Positions 5,387-10,258 of a DNA stretch of 10,258 nt are shown here, piece after piece. Each line of letters begins with the position of its first letter. Position 1 is the stretch's first letter. This DNA comes from JAVJUV01 sp047314965. Lineage in GTDB: Bacteria; Pseudomonadota; Alphaproteobacteria; Rhodobacterales; Rhodobacteraceae. The translations under genes and the position numbers were made by a program. Below the pieces are notes generated by a model, which searched no databases, was not told the DNA's origin, and was given only the letters and a program-made list of their open reading frames with translations. The stretch lies in the NCBI RefSeq assembly GCF_047314965.1, contig NZ_JBLBVK010000020.1, forward strand, positions 1 to 10,258, read 5' to 3'.

Positions 5387-6169
5387 ATGAGACATCCCTT
5401 GGCGAGGCTGATCGCGAGGACGGCAGCCATAGCCGGTGTGATCGCCTCTTTCGCCTTTCCCGTGCTTGCGCAGGATGGAACCGGCCCAATGCCGGAGAAC
5501 GCCCAGCCGCGCAGCTACGGCGGCGGATGGGACTGCGATCTAGGTTTCCGTGTGGAGGGCGCCGAATGCCTGCCTCTCGATATCCCTGAGCATGCTTATC
5601 CAACCGGGCGCTCCTACGGGACGGGGTGGGAGTGCGACCGAGGGTACGAGGAGGTGGACGGGACGTCGTGCAATCCCATCCCGGTGCCCGCGAATGCCTT
5701 CCTCCGGTCTTTCGGTTACGATTGGCAATGCGAACGCGGGTTCCGGCAGGAGGACGAGGCATGCGTGCCCATCGTACTCCCCCAGCGTGCCTACCTGACA
5801 GACGATCACTCGGGGACTGGATGGACCTGTGATCGTGGCTATGAAGCTCTTGCAGGGACATGTTCGCCGATTGCCGTGCCAAAGAACGCGTATCTGACCA
5901 ACGCAGACTACGGCGCCGCCTGGGTTTGCGAGCGAGGCTTCGTCAAGATCGACGACCGATGCGACGCCGTTGTCGTGCCATCGAATGCCTATCTGGACGA
6001 GGCATCCTATGGACCGGGCTGGAGCTGCGAGCGCGGATACGAGGTGCTGAATGGCGACTGCGTCGCCATCGATCTGCCGGAGAACGCCTATCTCGACCGA
6101 TCCGGCAACCGGTGGAGCTGCAATCGAGGCTTCCGGCTCTCGGACGGGATGTGCATCCTTGGACGCTGA
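5387..6169 (+). CDS. Secreted protein of seven cysteine-pair repeats
   Basis: The ATG at 5387, behind AAGGA, gives a typical signal peptide: RLIARTAAIAGVIASFAFPV followed by LAQ as the cleavage site. The mature part is almost wholly seven tandem repeats of about 30-35 aa with the pattern P-x-[NH]-A-[YF]-L...[YF]G-x-x-W-x-C-x-RG-[YF]-(8-9)-C-x-x-[IV]-x-[VL]. Clear examples are PKNAYLTNADYGAAWVCERG and PSNAYLDEASYGPGWSCERG. Each repeat carries two cysteines, fourteen in all, so each probably closes one disulfide after export. No enzyme motif is present; a binding or envelope-structural role is inferred. The repeats differ from each other at many positions, so the array is old. An in-frame start at 5183 is possible (see the upstream segment). 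It is followed after 31 bp by the first transglutaminase-like gene. Confidence 0.8.
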   Translation: MRHPLARLIARTAAIAGVIASFAFPVLAQDGTGPMPENAQPRSYGGGWDCDLGFRVEGAECLPLDIPEHAYPTGRSYGTGWECDRGYEEVDGTSCNPIPVPANAFLRSFGYDWQCERGFRQEDEACVPIVLPQRAYLTDDHSGTGWTCDRGYEALAGTCSPIAVPKNAYLTNADYGAAWVCERGFVKIDDRCDAVVVPSNAYLDEASYGPGWSCERGYEVLNGDCVAIDLPENAYLDRSGNRWSCNRGFRLSDGMCILGR

Positions 6170-6200
6170 TGCGGATGTATCTCGTCGTGTCGCGTCTGGC

Positions 6201-7007
6201 ATGCGCGTCAGCATCGGGTGCCGGCTGCGATACAGCTTCCCGCAGTCGACGCCGCTGATTGCGATGCTGAACGTCCACTACTCGCGCTTCGGCGATCTGG
6301 AACGTGCCGACTATCTTGTGACGTCGCCCAGCGTGCCGCTTGAAAGCTATCGCGACGGCTTCGGCAATTGGTGCACGCGCGTCCTCGCTCCGGCGGGCGA
6401 CTTCTGCCTGTCGACGGATGGCATCTTCCGCGACACGGGCCAGCCTGATCCCTCCATGCCCGGCGCGCGGCAGCACGCGGTTCAGGATCTGCCATTCGAG
6501 ACCCTCGTGTTTCTGCAGGGAAGCCGGTATTGCGATACCGACCTTCTGTCGGAGGAGGCGTGGCGCCTATTCGAGACCACGGACCTCGGATGGTCACGCG
6601 TCCAGGCGATCTGCGATTTCGTGCATGGACATGTCCGCTTCGACTATATGCAGGCAAAGGCGACGCGCACCGCGTCGCAGACCCTCGCCGAGGGGCAGGG
6701 TGTTTGCCGCGACTTTGCCCATCTCGCCATCGCGCTGTGTCGTTGCATGAACATTCCTGCCCGCTACTGCACCGGATATCTGAGCGACATCGGTGAACCT
6801 CTGCCTCATCCGCCAGGGGATTTTGCCGCCTGGATGGAGGTATTCCTTGCTGGAGAATGGCACATGTTCGACCCGCGCAACAACAAGCCGAGGTTTGCGA
6901 GAATCCTGATCGCGCGGGGCCGCGATGCCGCTGATGTCCCTTTGACCCAGACATTCGGTCAGAACACTTTGACGGAATTCAAGGTATGGACTGATGAATT
7001 GACCTGA
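6201..7007 (+). CDS. Transglutaminase-like protein with atypical active site
   Basis: A 268-aa protein without signal peptide. Residues 1-60 form a beta-rich N-terminal domain (MRVSIGCRLRYSFPQSTPLI). The transglutaminase core shows the nucleophile motif GQGVCRDFAHLAIALCR with Cys169, then IPARYCTGYL (185-194), then DFAAWMEVFLAGEWHMFDPR (207-226) with Asp224. In canonical members the second motif reads HAW; here it is AAW, so the catalytic His position (209) is Ala. His203 and His221 are close by. I recall relatives with Ser there, so this may be a subfamily trait. The family cleaves or transfers peptide bonds; activity here is uncertain. The start is the ATG at 6201, with a poor Shine-Dalgarno. 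The frame extends upstream to 6051, but that part is a shadow of the repeat gene. Confidence 0.88.
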   Translation: MRVSIGCRLRYSFPQSTPLIAMLNVHYSRFGDLERADYLVTSPSVPLESYRDGFGNWCTRVLAPAGDFCLSTDGIFRDTGQPDPSMPGARQHAVQDLPFETLVFLQGSRYCDTDLLSEEAWRLFETTDLGWSRVQAICDFVHGHVRFDYMQAKATRTASQTLAEGQGVCRDFAHLAIALCRCMNIPARYCTGYLSDIGEPLPHPPGDFAAWMEVFLAGEWHMFDPRNNKPRFARILIARGRDAADVPLTQTFGQNTLTEFKVWTDELT

Positions 7008-7139
7008 CCGACCTTGGATTCGTTTCCCACGCGCCATCGTAATTCCGGTCGCCAGCCCCCATATATGTATTACCGATGTCAGGTATCCCGGTCCGACATG
7101 GACGAGGAGTTGGCGTCGGATAGTCAAAGGATTGATGAC

Positions 7140-7277
7140 ATGTCCTTCAAGGACCTGACCGCCAGGGCTGCGGCTGCGTTAAAGCCCAAGCCTGCGAAAA
7201 CAGCAACGACCCCTGCCAAGGAGACCGAGCCCAAGGCTTCTGGCAAGGATGCACCCGCCAATTCCAAGACATCTTGA
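7140..7277 (+). CDS. 45-aa Lys/Ala/Pro-rich small protein
   Basis: The product is MSFKDLTARAAAALKPKPAK followed by a low-complexity tail of T, P, K and E, ending NSKTS before TGA. It has a short N-terminal helix with a disordered tail, and no cysteines or membrane segment. I know similar MSFKDLTA+AAAALK proteins in alphaproteobacteria, with no known function. The ATG at 7140 was chosen for AAAGGA 8 nt upstream; in-frame ATGs at 7098 and 7014 would add residues without family resemblance. A gap of about 130 bp separates it from the transglutaminase-like gene upstream, containing an A/T-rich island (CATATATGTATTAC at 7064-7077) that could be a promoter -10 region, though no -35 is convincing. 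Confidence 0.65.
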   Translation: MSFKDLTARAAAALKPKPAKTATTPAKETEPKASGKDAPANSKTS

Positions 7278-7354
7278 GGGTGTACACCGGTTACGCGCCT
7301 CATTCCCGTGAGGGGCGCGGACCGCCCACAGCACCATGGGAAAGGAATGCGCGA

Positions 7355-7888
7355 ATGGAAGATCTGACGAGCAAGACCGTTGCAGTCTTTTCCCGGCCGT
7401 TCACCGTTCCGGGCTTTGACGAGACGCTCCCGGCGGGAGAGTACGAGATCGAAACGGAGGTGGCTTCACCCCCTGATCAACGGGATCCCGCAGCCTGGAA
7501 AGCCTCCGTACTTGTGAAGCTTCATCCCCGGATATCTCATCCGGGACTTGCACGGACTCTGACCGTTTCCCTTGCCGACCTCGATCAAGCACGCGCGAGG
7601 GACAAGCTGACCGGCAGGGAGTTGTCCGACTTTTTCCTTGAAGAAATGCTGGCTGATCCGATGGTGCAGCTTGTGATGAAGGCCGACGGGGTCTCCGAGG
7701 CGCACCTGCGACATCTCTATTCCCGGTCTGGGACGTCCGATCCGAACCTGGCTGCGCCGCCTTCGAAGACGACCTCCCGAGGAGCGCGGGACGAAGAGTC
7801 GATCCGGACCGCCGAAAACGAAGGCATGCCTACGCGACCGGACTCGCCGCCGCCCTTGCGCACCCGTCTGGCTGCGGGAAAAACGTGA
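7355..7888 (+). CDS. Conserved beta-rich protein, 177 aa (longer relative of the 4019 protein)
   Basis: Starting at the ATG behind AAAGGA: TVAVFSRPFTVPGFDETLPA then GEYEIETEV (8-36), DPAAWKASVLVKLHPRISHP then GLARTLTVSLADLDQAR, LTGRELSDFFLEEMLADPMV, and VSEAHLRHLYS (about 121-131). The N-terminal third shares FT[LV]PG and LPAG[DE]YE[VI] with the 104-aa protein at 4019, while the rest is specific. The domain ends near residue 132. A polar tail of about 45 residues follows, containing NEGMPTRPDS (155-164), the motif also encoded at 5240-5263. It has no signal peptide and its function is unknown. The frame is open back to a TTG at 7274, overlapping the previous stop, but no family similarity lies there. 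The stop overlaps the next start (TGATG, 7886-7890). Confidence 0.78.
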   Translation: MEDLTSKTVAVFSRPFTVPGFDETLPAGEYEIETEVASPPDQRDPAAWKASVLVKLHPRISHPGLARTLTVSLADLDQARARDKLTGRELSDFFLEEMLADPMVQLVMKADGVSEAHLRHLYSRSGTSDPNLAAPPSKTTSRGARDEESIRTAENEGMPTRPDSPPPLRTRLAAGKT

Positions 7889-8097
7889 TGGCGGACAAGG
7901 CCTTCGCCGAAGGTGACGTACCGGACATCGCGACCCGAAGGGCCGTGGGTGATGTTCCGCAAGAACGCCGATGCCTGCGATGCGAAACCTCGTTCTGGAG
8001 CGAAGGCTTCGGAGAACGAATTTGCCGACGCTGCAAGGGGTTGAACGCCTGGCGGAACGCCGCGCCAATCAGCCCGGGCGCATCTCGCCGCCGCTGA
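7888..8097 (+). CDS. Small zinc-ribbon protein, 69 aa
   Basis: Two Cys-x2-Cys knuckles, CLRC (29-32) and CRRC (46-49), 13 residues apart, are arranged as RRCLRCETSFWSEGFGERIC then RRCKGLNAWR. This is a small zinc-ribbon layout, with a basic SRRR C-terminus. Such proteins may bind nucleic acid or act as adaptors; the target is unknown. I recognise the SEGFGERIC-RC pattern from uncharacterised rhizobial proteins. The ATG at 7888 shares its A with the upstream TGA; a GTG at 7885 immediately before it would add one residue. The tight overlap implies co-translation with the 177-aa protein. Confidence 0.78.
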   Translation: MADKAFAEGDVPDIATRRAVGDVPQERRCLRCETSFWSEGFGERICRRCKGLNAWRNAAPISPGASRRR

Positions 8098-8145
8098 TCC
8101 CCACAGCCGCGCGCCGTCTTCCCCGAACCACACTGGATCTCCATT

Positions 8146-9072
8146 TTGGCCTGCCTCGACATCGTTCACACCACAACCTACCGATACCGTCACGAGGTGT
8201 CTCTCGGGCCGCACAGGTTGATGCTGCGTCCCCGCGAAACAAGGGAATTGCGACTACTTGCGCATGCCCTCTCCATTTCTCCGACGGCGACGGTAACCTG
8301 GGCGCATGACGTGGCCGGCAACGCTGTCGCCACCGCCGTCGTTGACGGCCTGGCGGATCAACTGGTGATCGAGAGCCGTGCCACAGTGGATCTCACCGCG
8401 CCTGCATGGCCGGTCTTTGCCATCGCCGCCTCGGCCGCGCAGTACCCCCTTGACTACGCCGCCGACGAATGGACCGATCTGGGCGCGTTGACTGTTCCGC
8501 AATACCCCGACCCGGACGGCCGGCTTTCCCGATGGGTCGAGGGATTTGTCATGGCGCGTCCGACCGACACGCTGTCTTTGCTGAAGGACATCAGCAATGG
8601 TGTGTTCACCCAGATTGCCTACCAAAGCCGCGACACTGAAGGCACCCAGTCACCGATCGAGACGCTGGACCGGCGATGGGGCTCGTGCCGTGATCTTGCG
8701 GTCTTGCTCGCCGAAGCCGCGCGCACGCTTAGACTCGGTTCCCGCATCGTATCCGGCTATCTGTCCGATGCTGAAGAAAGCCTCCTTGGGTCTGCGGGTT
8801 CCGGGTCCACCCATGCCTGGGTCGAGATATTTGTCCCCGGTGCCGGATGGATTGCCTTCGATCCTACGAACCGGAGCTTCGGGTCACGGAACCTGATTCC
8901 AGTCGCAGTCGGTCGCGGCATTCACCAAATCGTGCCGGTCTCGGGCAGTTTTTCAGGCGGGCGGGGTGCCCTTTCTGATCTTGCGGTCAGAGTTGAGGTG
9001 CGACTTGCAGCACACAATGATGCAGCTGCTATGGAGGATTGGAAAGTCCGTCCACCTGAATCAAGGTTGTAG
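8146..9072 (+). CDS. Transglutaminase-like protein with canonical triad
   Basis: A 308-aa protein. The N-terminal domain (about 3-100) begins LDIVHTTTYRYRHEVSLGPH with RLMLRPRE, the pattern of the bacterial transglutaminase-like N-terminal domain. The catalytic core has RWGSCRDLAVLLAEAARTLR (Cys181), SRIVSGYLSD (199-208), STHAWVEIFVPGAGWIAFDP (His223, Asp239) and TNR. All three triad residues are present. There is no signal peptide, so it is cytoplasmic. The family comprises cysteine peptidases or amidases, some acting with ATP-grasp/alpha-E peptide-tagging genes, none of which is seen here. The start is taken as TTG at 8146, because no ATG or GTG lies between there and the previous gene in this frame and HTTTYRYR is normally near the N-terminus. 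The Shine-Dalgarno is weak. It is the last gene of the cluster. Confidence 0.88.
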   Translation: MACLDIVHTTTYRYRHEVSLGPHRLMLRPRETRELRLLAHALSISPTATVTWAHDVAGNAVATAVVDGLADQLVIESRATVDLTAPAWPVFAIAASAAQYPLDYAADEWTDLGALTVPQYPDPDGRLSRWVEGFVMARPTDTLSLLKDISNGVFTQIAYQSRDTEGTQSPIETLDRRWGSCRDLAVLLAEAARTLRLGSRIVSGYLSDAEESLLGSAGSGSTHAWVEIFVPGAGWIAFDPTNRSFGSRNLIPVAVGRGIHQIVPVSGSFSGGRGALSDLAVRVEVRLAAHNDAAAMEDWKVRPPESRL

Positions 9073-9105
9073 CCACTGTAGGCGTGCAACTTGTGCGCAA
9101 TCCAA

Positions 9106-9209
9106 GGTGAGGGTCCGCAAAGCGGACGAAAGCAGCCTACTGCGCAAACGCAGCGGACTCACCCTTTGTCCGCTACTCGGTCATTACCCTCATTTCTGCG
9201 AATGTCCGC
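9106..9209. repeat. Cluster of GTCCGC/GCGGAC inverted repeats and nested hairpins
   Basis: The hexamer GTCCGC occurs at 9113-9118, 9168-9173 and 9204-9209, and its complement GCGGAC at 9122-9127 and 9153-9158. GTCCGC-AAA-GCGGAC is a perfect hairpin (9113-9127). CTGCG-CAAA-CGCAG (9140-9153) is a second, and GCGGAC...GTCCGC (9153-9173) a third. An alternative long pairing joins GGTGAG..TCCGC (9106-9118) to GCGGACTCACC (9153-9163), with a 2-nt bulge, enclosing the second hairpin. It lies about 35 bp after the transglutaminase-like stop, so it could terminate or protect that transcript. Confidence 0.65.
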
Positions 9210-9230
9210 TTCTGTAACAAGCGGCCATTG

Positions 9231-9268
9231 GCCGACCTCGATCCATCCGTTCGGAAGCGAAGGTCGGC
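9231..9268. repeat. 8-bp perfect inverted repeat GCCGACCT / AGGTCGGC
   Basis: GCCGACCT (9231-9238) and AGGTCGGC (9261-9268) are exact complements 22 nt apart, with a small CCG-TT-CGG hairpin in the loop. There is no T-run. It may be a further 3'-end structure for either of the convergent transcripts. Confidence 0.5.
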
Positions 9269-9395
9269 ATAAGAGGACAAAGCAGACCTCAGCCATAATG
9301 GGCTCGATGACCGCGTTGCGGGACAGAACGGCCGTTTGGACAGATTGGACTATGTCGACCTTGGCGCTAGGCCGTTGCCTCGCGGCGAAGGGATT

Positions 9396-9995
9396 TCAGG
9401 TCGACTTGTCCCTGCCGAAAATTATCCCCAGCAAGTTCTCTTTGAGCCCTTCGATCATCGGTACTTTCACCACTAGGGTGCGTTGAAAGACGGTGCCGAC
9501 GATCATATCGAGTAAGAAATGCAGGTCCTCAGCCGAGATTTCACCCCTTCTTCGCGCGCGCTCCAGAGCTTCAAATGCCGAGACACGCCAAGGGTAGACG
9601 AACCGGTCGCGAAAGATCTGCGCCATCTTCGGATCACTGCCACCCGTTGTGATTGCTGCAAAGATGACGATAGAGGCCAGGGGACGCGTGAACGTGTCAA
9701 TAAGTTGACCTATGGCGGCATCCATGTCGGCCCTGGAGTCTCCTGTGTCGGGCACTGTCCCGATGGCGATCTCCTGTTCTGTCGCTTCCAGGACCAACTC
9801 ACCTTTGGTCTTCCACCAGCGGTAGATGGTTGCCTTGCTGACACCGGCCTCTTGAGCGACGGCTTCTATGGTCAAGTTCACATAGCCGTCTTTAAGCAGC
9901 AGCTTTCTTACCGCCGCGAGTATGGCGGCTTTGGATCGCTCGCTTCTTGGGCGACCACCGCTGCGACCGGCACCATTCTCTTTCCTATCGTTCAT
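9396..9995 (-). CDS. TetR/AcrR-family transcriptional regulator
   Basis: A 199-aa protein. After a basic N-terminus (GRSGGRPRSERSKAAILAAV) comes the TetR helix-turn-helix: DGYVNLTIEAVAQEAGVSKA then TIYRWWKTKGELVLEA, residues about 36-71. The remaining 125 residues form the variable helical ligand/dimerisation domain (DMDAAIGQLIDTFTRPLASI, FRDRFVYPWRV, ISAEDLHFLLDMIVGTVFQR). Full length is normal for the family. These proteins usually repress a divergent gene and let go on binding a small molecule. The divergent neighbour here is the membrane-protein gene at 10111, and the palindrome at 10060-10077 is a fitting operator. The ligand is unknown. The gene converges on the transglutaminase-containing cluster and is probably unrelated to it. 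Confidence 0.92.
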   Translation of the reverse strand: MNDRKENGAGRSGGRPRSERSKAAILAAVRKLLLKDGYVNLTIEAVAQEAGVSKATIYRWWKTKGELVLEATEQEIAIGTVPDTGDSRADMDAAIGQLIDTFTRPLASIVIFAAITTGGSDPKMAQIFRDRFVYPWRVSAFEALERARRRGEISAEDLHFLLDMIVGTVFQRTLVVKVPMIEGLKENLLGIIFGRDKST

Positions 9996-10046
9996 TCACT
10001 CGTTTCATCCGAACCTGTGTCTTTCGTAAAGCGGATTTCGAGAAAC

Positions 10047-10077
10047 TTGACAATAATAGAAACGGAACGCATCGTTT
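10047..10077 (+). promoter_or_regulatory. Putative -35 box and TetR operator
   Basis: TTGACA at 10047-10052 is a perfect -35 hexamer for the plus-strand gene at 10111. Just downstream, AAACG (10060-10064) and CGTTT (10073-10077) form an inverted repeat with an 8-nt centre (18 bp overall), followed by A/T-rich TTTAATAAT. The palindrome falls in the -35/-10 spacer, where a bound TetR dimer would block transcription. No hexamer close to TATAAT lies at 17 bp spacing, so the -10 is uncertain. Confidence 0.5.
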
Positions 10078-10110
10078 AATAATGTGAGTCCATTACTGGG
10101 AGATGGGCAC

Positions 10111-10258
10111 ATGGACCCAATTCGCGGTTTCGCCGATAGGCACCCGTTCTGGTTTGTCGTCGCAGTGGCCGTTCTCCAACCGATCATCGCGGTGCCCTTC
10201 GTGGTGGTCTCCAAGGTGCTGGGAACCGAGATCACCCCGCTCCGCCTGATCATCCCCA
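10111..10258 (+). CDS. Membrane protein, N-terminal part only
   Basis: From the ATG at 10111, with GGGAG upstream, 49 codons are visible before the window ends: MDPIRGFADRHPFWFVVAVA, then VLQPIIAVPFVVVSKVLG and TEITPLRLIIP. There is one hydrophobic segment at about 14-35 and the start of another. The pattern would suit a multi-pass membrane protein, possibly a CPBP-type intramembrane protease homologue, but the diagnostic motifs would lie beyond the edge. Its divergent placement next to the TetR-type regulator suggests it is that regulator's target. Confidence 0.65.
   Translation, partial: MDPIRGFADRHPFWFVVAVAVLQPIIAVPFVVVSKVLGTEITPLRLIIP

Larger units (their letters stand above)
9073..9395. 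other. Non-coding region between convergent genes, rich in inverted repeats
   Basis: No convincing gene lies here. Short open frames on the plus strand lack ribosome sites and family resemblance. The region holds the GTCCGC repeat cluster (9106-9209) and a hairpin (9231-9268), and would carry the 3' ends of both the cluster upstream and the TetR-type gene. Its right part is A/G-rich without evident structure. Confidence 0.55.

Noticed and set aside
5540..6214. Minus-strand open frame opposite the repeat protein
   Set aside because: It is an antisense echo of the repeats. The signal peptide, the cysteine pattern and gene order all favour the plus strand.
9106..9209. CRISPR-like repeats
   Set aside because: The repeated unit is only 6 bp, alternates in orientation and has irregular spacing; no cas gene is near.
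9091..9486. Plus-strand open frame in the spacer after the cluster
   Set aside because: It starts in hairpin-forming repeats without a ribosome site and ends antisense inside the TetR-type gene.

Overview
The window is high-GC bacterial DNA. The gene content points to an alphaproteobacterium: many of the small 'hypothetical' families here I know mainly from Rhizobiales and Rhodobacterales, together with a Crp/Fnr regulator without Fe-S cysteines. Family statements rest on recognition of the protein sequences by eye, because no database search was possible. The region reads as an accessory or stress-type island of small conserved proteins, bounded on the left by an insertion sequence and on the right by a TetR-regulated divergent unit.

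Layout. 1-162: the 5' end of an IS3-family transposase gene and the probable end of its element. 163-434: no gene, but a perfect 11-bp palindrome at 391-418. 435-566 and 672-908 (minus): a 43-aa lysine-rich protein and a 78-aa helical protein. 1059-1793 (plus): Crp/Fnr-type regulator, followed by a hairpin. 1875-2174 and 2427-2615 (minus): a secreted 99-aa protein and a 62-aa helical protein, whose leaders share an identical 14-mer holding the Shine-Dalgarno sequence between short complementary arms. 2911-3746 (minus): two translationally coupled genes, a C-terminally membrane-anchored protein and an NTF2-like (DUF4440/SnoaL type) protein.

4019-9072 (plus): one long co-directional cluster, much of it joined by ATGA-type overlaps. 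It contains a small beta-rich protein, a single-pass membrane protein, a two-part protein ending in a DUF2188-like domain, a secreted protein of seven cysteine-pair repeats, a first transglutaminase-like protein lacking the usual catalytic His, a 45-aa protein, a longer relative of the first beta-rich protein, a small zinc-ribbon protein, and a second transglutaminase-like protein with an intact Cys-His-Asp triad. 9073-9395 is non-coding and rich in GTCCGC/GCGGAC inverted repeats.

9396-9995 (minus): TetR/AcrR regulator, divergent from a partial membrane-protein gene starting at 10111. A palindrome between them is a likely operator.

The most interesting unit is the 4019-9072 cluster: two cytoplasmic papain-like/transglutaminase-fold proteins, one apparently with an altered active site, packaged with two related beta-rich proteins, a secreted disulfide-rich repeat protein and a zinc ribbon. 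No function for the cluster as a whole is established here. A peptide-processing or envelope-stress role is a guess.
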